Below are positions 34,708 through 43,832 of a stretch of 64,000 nucleotides of DNA, in pieces. Origin of the DNA: an uncultured Methanobrevibacter sp. (GTDB taxonomy: Archaea > Methanobacteriota > Methanobacteria > Methanobacteriales > Methanobacteriaceae). Both the position numbers and the translations under genes were made by a program. How positions within the stretch are numbered: the first letter of the stretch is position 1; the number at the start of each line of letters is the position of its first letter. The notes under the pieces were generated by a model that was given only the letters and a program-made list of their open reading frames with translations, did no database searches and was not told where the DNA came from. The stretch covers positions 1-64,000 of the forward strand of contig NZ_OMWD01000009.1 in assembly GCF_900314695.1 (NCBI RefSeq), read 5' to 3'.

Positions 34708-35130
34708 CTAAAAGGTAGCTCCTAAAAGTTTGGAGATTTCTCCTAATTCGATACCTTTTTTAATATTTTTGTATTCTGCTTCAGGAACTGCAGTGAGTTC
34801 AGCATCTGCATATTCTGCAGGTACACCAACAAAAGCTTTTAATCCTTTGTATGCGGTTTTACCTTTGGATTTTTTGAAAGGTAACATTCCTCTTACAGTT
34901 CTTCTAAATATATCATCTGGTCTTCTAGGATATTTAGGACCTAAGTCACGAGGGTTAGAAATACTTGCCCTGTCGACTCTTTGTTTGTATTTAGCATAAG
35001 CCCATTCTTTATTACCAGTTAACATAATTTTTTCAGCATTAAGAATTACTACTTCTTCGCCTTCTAAAAGATTTTTACTAGTTACACTAGCTAATCTTCC
35101 TAAAACGCATCCTTCTCCATCAATAATCAT
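34708..35130 (-). CDS. rpl13: 50S ribosomal protein L13
   Basis: This 140-residue L13 has DGEGCVLGRLASVTSKNLL at the start, VVILNAEKIMLTGNK, and RGMLPFKKSKGKTAYKGLKAF (in part). It is an early-binding large-subunit protein. It lies between L18e and S9 with short gaps, as in most archaea. Confidence 0.95.
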   Translation of the reverse strand: MIIDGEGCVLGRLASVTSKNLLEGEEVVILNAEKIMLTGNKEWAYAKYKQRVDRASISNPRDLGPKYPRRPDDIFRRTVRGMLPFKKSKGKTAYKGLKAFVGVPAEYADAELTAVPEAEYKNIKKGIELGEISKLLGATF

Positions 35131-35143
35131 AATAACACCCTAT

Positions 35144-35509
35144 TTATTCCATGATCCTAATGTTTGATCCTTTAGGATTTGATTCGATTATCTCGTCAAT
35201 TGAGATGCATTCTCCACCAGCACTTTCGATTTTTTCTTGTGCTTTAGCTGAGAATTTTAATGCTACTACATCTACTTTTTCTGTTAAATCACCATTTGAT
35301 AAAACTTTTCCCGGTACTAAAACAGTTTCACCTGCTTCAGCGTATCTTGCAATATCAGATAAATTTACTTCAGCAGTTCTTCTGTTAGACCTAGAAAGTT
35401 TATCTGCAACATCTTTCCAAATAGCTGCATCTTCACTTTTTGATTGTTTATTAAGTTTATTAATAAGTTCAATAAGGTTAGGATTAGTTTTGATAATTTT
35501 CTTAACCAT
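35144..35509 (-). CDS. rpl18e: 50S ribosomal protein L18e
   Basis: This 121-residue protein is specific to archaea and eukaryotes and related to bacterial L15. Recognisable segments are TNPNLIELINKLNK, WKDVADKLSRSNRRTAEVNLS and VLVPGKVLSNGDLTEKV. Its ATG shares one base with the stop of rpoD, so the two are translationally coupled. Confidence 0.95.
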   Translation of the reverse strand: MVKKIIKTNPNLIELINKLNKQSKSEDAAIWKDVADKLSRSNRRTAEVNLSDIARYAEAGETVLVPGKVLSNGDLTEKVDVVALKFSAKAQEKIESAGGECISIDEIIESNPKGSNIRIME

Positions 35510-36342
35510 TATTTACTTCCTCCTTCTTCACTAAATCTGATAAATTTTTCTGCTTTTTCACCTAATTTGTCACAAGCTTTTAATAAAACTTCTTTAGGAG
35601 GCATTGATCCATCAGTTTCGATTCTAAATATGAAATCATTTTCACGATACCCTACATTAATATAACCATTAGAAGAAGCCCTTACACAGCTTTTACACAT
35701 AGTACAGTTTTCAATGTCTAAAATCTTAATATGTTTTGATCTCCTATCAGATTTTAAAACACCTCTTGGACATGCCAATGCACAGTCATAATCTACTTCC
35801 TTATCTTCATCAAAGGTTATTTCAGGATACTGTTTGTATGCACATACAGTAGTAGGCATCCATTTAGCATGTTCTTTTCCATATCCTACTTTTGCAACAG
35901 CTTCAATATCTAGCACTTCACCATCTTTGAGTTTTACTAATGGAATAGTATCGTATACTGGTTTAATTGTTTCGTCTGAAGATATTAAATCCTTAGAATA
36001 AACTACTTTAGGTCCAACTTCATTTAACTTGAATATAACACCTTTTTTAAGATTATCTGCCCAGGAATCAGTTTCTTCATTGTATTCCCAACCATCATCT
36101 TCAGGTAAAGGCAAACCTTCAATTGCTTCAATATTGGAAACTAAAGGAGTTAAACCAAGTCTATGAGCAAGCACCTCATTAAACATAGCAGAATCATTTC
36201 TTACAATGTTTACATCTTCAATAGCTATTTTAGGTACATTAACCATTGCACATCTTCTAATAGCATTAATAAATGGTACTTCTGCATCACGAACAATGAA
36301 TACAATTTCATCATCGCTTTGACTTTTAATTTCTATCTCCAT
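35509..36342 (-). CDS. rpoD: DNA-directed RNA polymerase subunit D with Fe-S domain
   Basis: This alpha/Rpb3-like assembly subunit has about 277 residues. The N-terminal dimerisation part holds VPFINAIRRCAMVNVPKIAIEDV (in part) and LAHRLGLTPL. A ferredoxin-like insert carries CALACPRGV and CTMCKSC, which could hold one [4Fe-4S] cluster as in several archaeal RpoD proteins. The ATG at 36342 (MEIEIKSQSDD) is preferred to a GTG five codons upstream. It partners with RpoL and RpoN/P to nucleate the polymerase. Confidence 0.95.
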   Translation of the reverse strand: MEIEIKSQSDDEIVFIVRDAEVPFINAIRRCAMVNVPKIAIEDVNIVRNDSAMFNEVLAHRLGLTPLVSNIEAIEGLPLPEDDGWEYNEETDSWADNLKKGVIFKLNEVGPKVVYSKDLISSDETIKPVYDTIPLVKLKDGEVLDIEAVAKVGYGKEHAKWMPTTVCAYKQYPEITFDEDKEVDYDCALACPRGVLKSDRRSKHIKILDIENCTMCKSCVRASSNGYINVGYRENDFIFRIETDGSMPPKEVLLKACDKLGEKAEKFIRFSEEGGSK

Positions 36343-36357
36343 ATTAAACCCTTCCAC

Positions 36358-36750
36358 TTAGACTCTTCTTCCTCTTTTACCACCAGGTCTTCCAGTACCA
36401 TCGTGAGGAATAGGAGTGATATCTTCTATCTTACCTATTTTAATTCCAGCTCTTGCTAAAGCACGAATAGTAGCTTGTGCACCAGGTCCTGGACTTCTAG
36501 GTCCATTTCCACCAGGAGCTCTTACTTTAATATGTAATCCTACAAATCCTTTTTCTTTAGCATCATCAGCTATTCTGGTTGCTGCAGCCATAGCTGCGAA
36601 AGGTGAAGCTTGTTGTCTGTCTGCACGAACAACTTTTCCACCGGACCATTGTGAAATAGTTTCAGCACCAGTAATATCTGTTACAGTAATAATAGTGTTA
36701 TTGAATGATGAGTAAATATTAGCTATACCCCATTTTTCATCTTTTGCCAT
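36358..36750 (-). CDS. rps11: 30S ribosomal protein S11
   Basis: This 130-residue S11 of the platform contains WGIANIYSSFNNTIITVTD (in part), SGGKVVRADRQQASPFAA and the C-terminal TPIPHDGTGRPGGKRGRRV. It lies between S4 and RpoD in the classic alpha-operon order. Confidence 0.96.
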   Translation of the reverse strand: MAKDEKWGIANIYSSFNNTIITVTDITGAETISQWSGGKVVRADRQQASPFAAMAAATRIADDAKEKGFVGLHIKVRAPGGNGPRSPGPGAQATIRALARAGIKIGKIEDITPIPHDGTGRPGGKRGRRV

Positions 36751-36761
36751 AATTACACCCT

Positions 36762-37301
36762 TTATTCTTCTGTATTAGCTTTATCATCCTTATTTTTGTT
36801 GTACTCTTCAATTTGTTTTGCTACAGGTGAAGAACGGTAGAAACCGATTTCATCTTCTTGACCTTTCAATACTACATAACTTGGTGAATTGATTTTTTTA
36901 CCGTTTAAAGTTATGTGACCGTGTACAACAAACATTCTTGCTTCTTTAGGAGTACGAGCTAAACCTTTTTTATATACAATAGTTTGTAATCTTCTTCTTA
37001 AGATATCTTCAACATTTAAATCTAAAATATCTTCAAGAGCAGCACCTTCTGGCAAAACACCGGTTCTAGCTAAGTGTCCTAATAATTCTAATTTTTCTTC
37101 TTGCATTTGATCAGCGGAAAAACCAAGTAAGTATCTTGCTTCCCTACTGTATCTTCTGACTAAAGTATCAGCTTTCCAAATCTCTTTTTTGTTTTTTAAA
37201 CCATATTTAGTCATTAATTTATTTTCATTTTTAATTCTTTCTGCATTCCAAGGATGAGGTGGTGTATTATACTTTTTCCTTGATTTTCTAGGTTGTCCCA
37301 T
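36762..37301 (-). CDS. rps4: 30S ribosomal protein S4
   Basis: This 179-residue S4 begins MGQPRKSRKKYNTPPHPWN. It includes LLGFSADQMQEEKLELLGHLARTGVL (in part) and an S4 RNA-binding domain (LEDILDLNVEDILRRRLQTIVYKKGLA in part, VVHGHITLNGKKINSPSYVV in part). The acidic/basic tail (EEYNKNKDDKANTEE) is variable in the family. Confidence 0.96.
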   Translation of the reverse strand: MGQPRKSRKKYNTPPHPWNAERIKNENKLMTKYGLKNKKEIWKADTLVRRYSREARYLLGFSADQMQEEKLELLGHLARTGVLPEGAALEDILDLNVEDILRRRLQTIVYKKGLARTPKEARMFVVHGHITLNGKKINSPSYVVLKGQEDEIGFYRSSPVAKQIEEYNKNKDDKANTEE

Positions 37302-37357
37302 TAAAACATCTCCTTATAAAATTGAATTCAAAATAAATTTATAAAAAAAGTTCATGC

Positions 37358-37807
37358 CTATCCACGTGAACGTTTTACACCAACTGAAGAACTTTTTCTG
37401 AAAGTAGATTTGGTTCTTTGACCTCTAACAGGTAAACCAACTTCGTGTCTTCTACCTTTGTAACTTCTGGTCTTTTTCATCCTGTTTAAATCATCTCTTA
37501 AAGTCATGTCAAGATCAGATTCAATTAAATGAATATCGTCACCAGTTTCGTAATCTTCTCTTCTGTTTAACATCCATGATGGAATGTCAAATTTCTGAGG
37601 ATTTTCTAAAATTTCTTCAATTCTTAAAACATCTTCGTCAGCAATGTATCCAATTTTAGATTCTAAATCTAAGTCTAAAGTACGGCACATAGTTTTAGAT
37701 AAAGATATTCCAACACCTTTAATTTCGGTTAAAGCTTGTTCAATGGTTTTATTACCACTTACATCCTTTCTTGAAATACGCACTAAGTGCTTAAATTCGT
37801 CTTCCAT
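37358..37807 (-). CDS. rps13: 30S ribosomal protein S13
   Basis: This 149-residue S13 of the head, at the A-site finger contact, contains HLVRISRKDVSGNKTIEQAL, IKGVGISLSKTMC and the basic C-terminal RRHEVGLPVRGQRTKSTFRKS. It is the first protein gene of the operon, about 185 bases downstream of tRNA-Ser. AGGTTATTT sits before the ATG. The leader holds two hairpins. Confidence 0.96.
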   Translation of the reverse strand: MEDEFKHLVRISRKDVSGNKTIEQALTEIKGVGISLSKTMCRTLDLDLESKIGYIADEDVLRIEEILENPQKFDIPSWMLNRREDYETGDDIHLIESDLDMTLRDDLNRMKKTRSYKGRRHEVGLPVRGQRTKSTFRKSSSVGVKRSRG

Positions 37808-37861
37808 TAAATAACCTCCATTTATAGAGCGAACCTACGAGACGTAAAATATAGATTCGAA

Positions 37862-37924
37862 TGTTTTGAATTTCTCAAAACACAGTTCTTTCAACAATGT
37901 AAAACTTAGCTTAAATAAACTAAG
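37862..37924 (-). promoter_or_regulatory. Leader hairpins between tRNA-Ser and S13
   Basis: TGTTTTGA/TCAAAACA (37862-37869 and 37875-37882, 5-base loop) is a perfect 8-bp hairpin. CTTAG/CTAAG (37905-37909 and 37920-37924) is a second, weaker one. Both lie in the S13 leader and could help tRNA release or ribosomal protein feedback (inference). No T tract follows. Confidence 0.45.
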
Positions 37925-37991
37925 AGTGCAAAAATATCAGTTTAACAAGTATTTTCAATAAAACAAAAAAACTAAGTTAAAAACTAATAAA

Positions 37992-38076
37992 CGCCGAGAC
38001 TGGGATTTGAACCCAGGAGGGCGGAATGCCCACGAGATTTCCAGTCTCGCGCCTTACCAGGCTAGACTATCTCGGC
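37992..38076 (-). tRNA. tRNA-Ser (anticodon GGA)
   Basis: The 85-base tRNA has the acceptor stem GCCGAGA/TCTCGGC and discriminator G. The D arm holds TAGCCTGGTAAGGC. The anticodon stem CGAGA/TCTCG encloses loop CTGGAAA (anticodon GGA). A long variable arm (TGGGCATTCCGCCC) is typical of serine tRNA, and the T arm is CTGGGTTCAAATCCCAG. CCA is not encoded and no intron is seen. It precedes the S13 operon on the same strand. Confidence 0.96.
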
Positions 38077-38149
38077 ATAAAATAGTTAGCAAATACTTGC
38101 ACATCACATTATCTAGAATAACATGATAACATAATATATTTACTTTAAC

Positions 38150-38160
38150 ATATATAAAGG
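38150..38160 (-). promoter_or_regulatory. TATA box candidates before tRNA-Ser
   Basis: CCTTTATATAT on the minus strand lies about 75-85 bases before the tRNA 5' end. AAATATATTAT at 38131-38141 is a second candidate. They probably drive the tRNA and the ribosomal operon behind it. Confidence 0.5.
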
Positions 38161-38232
38161 TATTGCTTAAATATGATATTTTTTAGATATTTTAAAAATA
38201 ATAAAAAATTAAATTGAAGTGAAGAAATGGAA

Positions 38233-40011
38233 CTAGAATGCTCCACCTCCTCCCCCTCCAGATCCTCCGCCAAATCCACCGAAGCCACCTGAACCGGATG
38301 AAGGATTTGCTGCAGATTCACTTGTCTTGAATGCCTGACTAAATACATAATATCCTCCATAATAATGATACAGGAAGATACCATCATCATAATCTGAAAT
38401 ATCAGGCACATGCATTTTCATGGATTTGAAAACATTGTCTGCTACTCCCAGAGCAGCACCATAAATCAAGTATTTTTTCCAAATGACTATTGATTCGGGA
38501 GGGTGCTCTTTAATTAAACTGTTATCCTTTAAAAATTTCTTAAAGTTTGACCATTTAAGATAGAATAGTCGACCTTCTTTTGTCCATCTTCCGAATATGT
38601 CTTCAGGAACAAACATCAAAGCCAATAAAAAGACTATCAGGAATCCTCCACCCAAAATTGAAATATAGCCGTTGCCAAGTTCAGTTAAAAATCCCAAAAT
38701 AGCTATAACAACTCCAAAAGCCAGACCTAAAAAACCAATAGCAGATATTAATGTAGAACCCCTATCATCAAAGTATTCTGACCGTTTACTGCTGCTTTCT
38801 TTTTTAACATGATCTGCCCAAGTATTGTAATCCTCCTGAAAACTTTTAGCATTACGCTGTGAAGACAGTTTATCATTTAAAGAAGACAAATTCAGAATTT
38901 CATTTTCAGCAAATGGATACAATGCATTAACAAGACTTTTTTCACTTAAAGACAAATCGGCATTGTCAACATTGTTGAAATCTATTAACAGAATTTTTTC
39001 CTCCGAATCCATGTTTTCCTGTGTTTCCATCCGGAGAGCTCCCCTATCAATGAGATTCATGATAGATGCCTGGAATCCTTTCATATTGGGCTTTCCAATT
39101 GAATCCTTATTGTCTATAAGTGCATTAATTATCTCTGGAGAATCATTTGAAGGTAATTCCCTTTCATATATACCATCATAATCAACTTTAGGTTCCCTAC
39201 CATATTTCAAATATGTAAAAATGGCTCCAATTGGACTTAAGATAGATAATAACCCTAAAATCAAATATGTCGTGTTCCAAAAGTTCCTGCTGCTTATGCT
39301 GTCATTTAAATTTTTAAGAATCTTATCTTTACCATCCTCATTAACATGCTTTGCATAAGTTGCATCTTTGAAATCTGATAAAGGCATTAAGATAAGTGCT
39401 TCATATATTTCACCCCTAGGAATAGAAGTGGTTTCAGCAGTAATAGTAGTTCCATTTGAATTTTTGTTAACCGTGTATTCCCCAGGGTTTAAAAAGTAAG
39501 TGTTGTTTTTATTGCCTGGAAGAGTGATTGATGTTATTACACTACCTACCCCTACATCCCATTCATCTCCCCAGATTTTATATTGAAGAGCACCTACATC
39601 ATTAAATAATGTTACAACGTTTTTCATATCATAACTGATGAAAACAGATACTGAACAATCATGAATCTTTTTAGTGTGTGCTTCATCAGCATATAAAAAT
39701 ATCTTAAGGTGTTTTTGTCCATTCTCTTCGCTTTGTTTAAGAACAGGATAGGCACCGATAGCCGATACTTTAATATTGTCAATGCTTTCACCGGACTTTA
39801 GAGGAATATCCCTATAAACACCATTATAAGTTCCCTTAAAAGTATAATCAAATTGCTCGTCTACATGAAGCAATCCATTACTTGCGACGGTCAAATCTAT
39901 GAAAGCCTGGTCAATCGTATAACTTTTATCGTCATCAGCAGACACGCTAGAAACTGCTAAAAATAAAATAAAAAAAAGTAGAATTAAAGGAAATAGTTGT
40001 TTCATATCCAT
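38233..40011 (-). CDS. DUF2207 membrane protein (copy 1)
   Basis: This 592-residue protein has a signal peptide (residues about 5-25) and a large outer domain (30-240, with IDLTVASNGLLHVDEQFDYTF in part). A membrane helix lies near 245-270, then the family signature YGREPKVDYDGIYERELPSND. A cytosolic domain follows, then two close membrane helices near 415-465 and a second conserved part (GRLFYLKWSNFKKFLKDNS, ESIVIWKKYLIYGAALGVAD). The end is Gly/Phe-rich (GGFGGFGGGSGGGGGGAF). The function is unknown. Members often sit next to LemA genes, as here. Confidence 0.88.
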   Translation of the reverse strand: MDMKQLFPLILLFFILFLAVSSVSADDDKSYTIDQAFIDLTVASNGLLHVDEQFDYTFKGTYNGVYRDIPLKSGESIDNIKVSAIGAYPVLKQSEENGQKHLKIFLYADEAHTKKIHDCSVSVFISYDMKNVVTLFNDVGALQYKIWGDEWDVGVGSVITSITLPGNKNNTYFLNPGEYTVNKNSNGTTITAETTSIPRGEIYEALILMPLSDFKDATYAKHVNEDGKDKILKNLNDSISSRNFWNTTYLILGLLSILSPIGAIFTYLKYGREPKVDYDGIYERELPSNDSPEIINALIDNKDSIGKPNMKGFQASIMNLIDRGALRMETQENMDSEEKILLIDFNNVDNADLSLSEKSLVNALYPFAENEILNLSSLNDKLSSQRNAKSFQEDYNTWADHVKKESSSKRSEYFDDRGSTLISAIGFLGLAFGVVIAILGFLTELGNGYISILGGGFLIVFLLALMFVPEDIFGRWTKEGRLFYLKWSNFKKFLKDNSLIKEHPPESIVIWKKYLIYGAALGVADNVFKSMKMHVPDISDYDDGIFLYHYYGGYYVFSQAFKTSESAANPSSGSGGFGGFGGGSGGGGGGAF

Positions 40012-40040
40012 AATATCAAAAAATTAAAATAGAAGAGAAG

Positions 40041-41831
40041 CTAAAATGCTCCTCCACCTCCACCATCGAATCCTCCACCACCGAAGTCATCGAAACCACC
40101 GAAATCAAATGAATCGGATGATGAAGAGTCACCCATATGATCGCCGATATAATATGCATTATGCATCATGTAATATCCTCCATAGTTATGATATAAGAAA
40201 ATACCATCATTATAATCATAAATATCCGGCATTTGCAATTTCATGGCATCATAAACCTTGTCAGCTACTCCAAGAGCCGCACCATAAATCAGATACTGTT
40301 TCCAAATGACAATTGATTCAGGAGGGTGTTCTTTAATTAAACTGTTATCTTGCAAGAACTTCTTAAAGTTTGACCATTTAAGATAGAATAATCTGCCTTT
40401 TTCTGTCCATTGTCCAAAAACACTTTCAGGAATAAACAATAGAATTATTGAAAATACCAGTAAAGCAATTCCTGCAACAATTGTAGTAAGTGTATGGGTT
40501 CCTCCAAAGAAAAATCCAATAGCTGCAATTGCAATACCTAAAACAATTCCAAAAATGGCAAGTCCAAACATTTGTGATGAACCAGTGTCGTTAAAGTATG
40601 ATTCAACACCATCATCAAGTTCAAAAATGACATGGCTTTGCCAATTTTTAATCTGGTCTGCAAACCATCCTGCATTGAAACTATTCTGCAATGTATCGTT
40701 TAAAGTGGATAAATTCAATGTACCGTCATCAGCAAAGTTTTCTAAAGTATCGAATACGATTGTTTCACTGTCACTCAATTCATTTTTTGAATCGTAATTG
40801 AATGTTAAAAACAAATCATGAGTCTCTGTTTCACTGTTTTCCTTTGAGTATAGGTCAAGGACTTTCCTATCAATCAGACTTAAAATTGTTGCTTCAAATC
40901 CTTTCATATTCGGATTTCCAATATCACTTTTATTGTCAACAAGTGCATTTACAACAGCCGGAGAGTCATTTGTAGGCAATTCCCTTTCATATATACCATC
41001 ATAATCAACTTTAGGTTCCCTACCATGTCTCAAATATATAATTATTGCACCGATTGGACTTAAGAATGGTATGAAAGTTAAAAATGACAATATGGAATTC
41101 CAAAATTTTTCACCATTCAAACTGTCATTAATGCTTTTAAGAACTTGTTCCTTACCATTTTCATTCAAATGTCTGGCATAGCTTGCATTGTTAAAATCGT
41201 CCACAGGCATTAAAAGAACAAAACCACATACTTTATCATCAGGAATACTGTTAGTAGTGGCTGTAATCAGGTTTCCATCTGTATTATTGGATTTTATCAA
41301 ATCGGAAGGTGTGAAGTAGATTTCATTGTTTTTATTTCCAGGGGCATGGATTTTTAAATCGATACCTCCAACGCCAGTATCCCAATTTTTACCCCACATA
41401 TTGTATTGGAGAAGTCCGGTATCATTGTACAATGTTACAACACCAGAAAAATCATAATTTAAAGTAACCTTAACCTCACAATCCTTTATCTTTTTAGTGT
41501 GGGCTGCATCGGAATACAGGTTTATCACAAGGTGTTTTTTACCATCTTGATCTTCTTGTTTTAAAACGGGATATGCTCCATCAGCAGTTACCTTAATATT
41601 GGAAATATTTTGACCGTCCCGAATGGTAATGTCCCTATAGACTCCTGAAAATTCACCATCAAAGGAGTACTGAAATGTCTCATTTACATGAAGTAAACCA
41701 TTACTTCCAACAGTCAAATCAATCCATGAATGTTCAATAGAATAACTACGGTCTTCTGCTGAAACAAGAGAAATTGCTGAAATTAATATTAGGAATAAAA
41801 AAATTATCCCCAATACCCTTCTATTATTCAT
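40041..41831 (-). CDS. DUF2207 membrane protein (copy 2)
   Basis: This 596-residue paralogue of the following gene has the same plan: signal peptide, outer domain beginning WIDLTVGSNGLLHVNETFQY, single helix, YGREPKVDYDG-type signature (here LRHGREPKVDYDG), cytosolic part, paired helices, the WSNFKKFLQDNSLIKEHPPE region (in part) and a Gly-rich end (GGFDDFGGGGFDGGGGGAF). The two genes are 29 bases apart and arose by tandem duplication. It lies 13 bases after the LemA gene, so the three form one operon. Confidence 0.88.
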   Translation of the reverse strand: MNNRRVLGIIFLFLILISAISLVSAEDRSYSIEHSWIDLTVGSNGLLHVNETFQYSFDGEFSGVYRDITIRDGQNISNIKVTADGAYPVLKQEDQDGKKHLVINLYSDAAHTKKIKDCEVKVTLNYDFSGVVTLYNDTGLLQYNMWGKNWDTGVGGIDLKIHAPGNKNNEIYFTPSDLIKSNNTDGNLITATTNSIPDDKVCGFVLLMPVDDFNNASYARHLNENGKEQVLKSINDSLNGEKFWNSILSFLTFIPFLSPIGAIIIYLRHGREPKVDYDGIYERELPTNDSPAVVNALVDNKSDIGNPNMKGFEATILSLIDRKVLDLYSKENSETETHDLFLTFNYDSKNELSDSETIVFDTLENFADDGTLNLSTLNDTLQNSFNAGWFADQIKNWQSHVIFELDDGVESYFNDTGSSQMFGLAIFGIVLGIAIAAIGFFFGGTHTLTTIVAGIALLVFSIILLFIPESVFGQWTEKGRLFYLKWSNFKKFLQDNSLIKEHPPESIVIWKQYLIYGAALGVADKVYDAMKLQMPDIYDYNDGIFLYHNYGGYYMMHNAYYIGDHMGDSSSSDSFDFGGFDDFGGGGFDGGGGGAF

Positions 41832-41844
41832 ATAAACCTCTTAA

Positions 41845-42402
41845 TTAAAATTTAACTTCTGGCACTTCACGGTCACTTGCAGGTGCTTCAAAGAATTCTG
41901 CTTCTTCAAAATGAAACAATTTAGCAAAAATATTGCTTGGGAATGTTTGGCATGCATTATTATATTTTAAAACAACATCATTATAGAATTGTCTTGCATA
42001 TGAAATTTTATCTTCAGTATCAGATAATTCCGCTTGCAATTGTTGGAAATTACTATTTGCTTTTAAGTCAGGGTAACTTTCAGCAACAGCAAATAAAGAT
42101 TTCAATGCACCAGTTAATTGGTTATCTGCAGCACTGACCTCTTCAACACCATTTGCATTCATGACTCCTGCTCTTGCTTTTGTAACTTCTTCAAGAACGC
42201 CTTTTTCATGAGCAGCATATCCTTTTACGGTTTCAACAAGATTAGGTATTAAATCATTTCTTCTTTTGAGTTGAACATCAATTTGTGAATAACTGTTTTT
42301 TACTCTATTTCTTAGATTAACAAGATTATTATACAAATGTACAATTGTAATTAAAATAAACAAGATAATTACAACAAGTATTATTATAAATAGTAAACTC
42401 AT
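41845..42402 (-). CDS. lemA: LemA family protein
   Basis: This 185-residue protein has one N-terminal membrane helix (residues about 2-22) and a long helical-bundle domain. The LemA core is clear: NRVKNSYSQIDVQLKRRNDLIPNLVETVKGY (in part), then YPDLKANSNFQQLQAELSDTEDKI and ARQFYNDVVLKYNNACQTFPS. It ends with EAEFFEAPASDREVPEVKF. The role is unknown. The operon with two DUF2207 proteins suggests a membrane complex (inference). Confidence 0.92.
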   Translation of the reverse strand: MSLLFIIILVVIILFILITIVHLYNNLVNLRNRVKNSYSQIDVQLKRRNDLIPNLVETVKGYAAHEKGVLEEVTKARAGVMNANGVEEVSAADNQLTGALKSLFAVAESYPDLKANSNFQQLQAELSDTEDKISYARQFYNDVVLKYNNACQTFPSNIFAKLFHFEEAEFFEAPASDREVPEVKF

Positions 42403-42503
42403 TTAAAATCACCTAATATATTATTTGACTTTATAAAAAATAAATGTTGTTATAATGAAAAAAAGTAAATAATATTTTAATAGCAGTCTAATATTTAATG
42501 CAT

Positions 42504-42530
42504 GCAAATTAACTAATTCACCCAATTTGC
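42504..42530 (-). repeat. Hairpin between Cbf5 and LemA
   Basis: GCAAATT/AATTTGC (7 bp, 13-base loop) lies in the 174-base gap that separates the Cbf5 stop from the LemA start. No strong T run follows on the minus strand. Confidence 0.4.
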
Positions 42531-42576
42531 AAGATAAGTTATTAACATTGCATCAAATAGGCACGCAATGGGAAAA

Positions 42577-43542
42577 TCATTTCCAAAATCTTGGATAAGT
42601 ATCAGGTTTCATGAACACTTTAGAAACATTTACTGCAAAACCAGAATCAGCTTCCAAAATTTCATTTGAATTTAATAAGGAATTACCTGCACCAACTAAC
42701 TCGCCTTTAAGAGTTTCAATAGCCACAATATCATTTTTTTGAATATTATCTGCCAAAGAAACAATTCCACCATTTGCCAAATCAGCACCATGACAAACTG
42801 CATCTACTGCTGAATCTTTAATGATGATTTTCGGCAAGTAATCAGCAGCCCTTTCCATCGGCATAATAGCTTCGCGCAAGAATGATTCATCGCCATCATC
42901 TTTCCAAAAATGATAAGCATCAGTAACATCCTGCAATGTGACCAGGTTATTCTTTTCTGTAAATGAACCTACCTGTGTTCTTCTAAGCTCAGCCATATGA
43001 GCTCCAACACCTAATGCCTCACCTATATTATGACAATATGTCCTGACATAGGTTCCTGCTTCACAGCCTATTCTGAAAAGGACATCTCTACCATCTATTT
43101 CATAAATGGTCGAATAATAAATATTACGGGTTCTCATTTCCCGTTTAACGGCTGATTTAACAGGAGGCAATTGGAATATCTTTCCTGTAAACTCTGCAAA
43201 AACTTCACGAATCTTTTCTTCTGAAACATCCTGATGAAATGTTAGTAAACAAACATATTCCTTTGGAGCTGTTAAAAGCAATTGAATTGCTCGAGTTGCA
43301 TCGTTCAAGCCAACAGGCAATATTCCAGTCACTTTAGGATCTAATGTACCGCCGTGACCTGATTTTTCCAGATTTAAAATTCGTTTAATCCAAGAGTCAA
43401 TTTCATGAGATGTTGGACCAGACGGTTTATCCAAATTAATTACTCCTTGAGAGATATAATCAGTAATTTCCCTTTCTTCAGGCTTACAGCCAAATTCAGG
43501 ATTGGAAAAACTTTTAGATTTAGTAACCATGTTAAATTTCAT
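42577..43542 (-). CDS. cbf5: tRNA/rRNA pseudouridine synthase Cbf5
   Basis: This 321-residue TruB-family enzyme is the catalytic subunit of H/ACA guide RNPs. The catalytic Asp-68 lies in SGHGGTLDPKVTGILPVGL. The PUA domain occupies the C-terminal 80 residues (LPKIIIKDSAVDAVCHGADLA in part). Met-1 and Met-5 are both possible starts. It is the last gene of the ribosomal block, after L14e. Confidence 0.94.
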   Translation of the reverse strand: MKFNMVTKSKSFSNPEFGCKPEEREITDYISQGVINLDKPSGPTSHEIDSWIKRILNLEKSGHGGTLDPKVTGILPVGLNDATRAIQLLLTAPKEYVCLLTFHQDVSEEKIREVFAEFTGKIFQLPPVKSAVKREMRTRNIYYSTIYEIDGRDVLFRIGCEAGTYVRTYCHNIGEALGVGAHMAELRRTQVGSFTEKNNLVTLQDVTDAYHFWKDDGDESFLREAIMPMERAADYLPKIIIKDSAVDAVCHGADLANGGIVSLADNIQKNDIVAIETLKGELVGAGNSLLNSNEILEADSGFAVNVSKVFMKPDTYPRFWK

Positions 43543-43610
43543 GAAAAAAACCCTTAAAAAAATAGTAAATAAAAAAAGATATGAATAATATTTGAATTAT
43601 TCATTTAGAT

Positions 43611-43832
43611 TTATAAGTCAGCTAAAGCTGCTTTGATAGAATCAATATCGCCAGAAACATCGATAGAATCTTCAGTTGGTTCTAAGTGAGCAATGTTACA
43701 TCTTCTATTTTTAACAGCTTCACCAACAACTTCTACAAAGTTTTCATCGATAATTTCAACGATTGCACATTTTTCGCCAGCTTCTCTACCAGCGATTTTA
43801 ACACATACTCTACCTACTTCGATTGATGCCAT
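43611..43832 (-). CDS. rpl14e: 50S ribosomal protein L14e
   Basis: This 73-residue KOW-like ribosomal protein has IEVGRVCVKIAGREAGEKCAIVE (in part) and RRCNIAHLEPTEDSIDV. The length is normal for the archaeal form, which lacks the eukaryotic C-terminal extension. It directly follows cmk. Confidence 0.92.
   Translation of the reverse strand: MASIEVGRVCVKIAGREAGEKCAIVEIIDENFVEVVGEAVKNRRCNIAHLEPTEDSIDVSGDIDSIKAALADL

Noticed and set aside
37840..37890. A second tRNA, suggested by ATTCGAAT in the S13 leader
   Set aside because: There is no matching acceptor, D or anticodon stem. The surrounding sequence folds as a simple hairpin instead.
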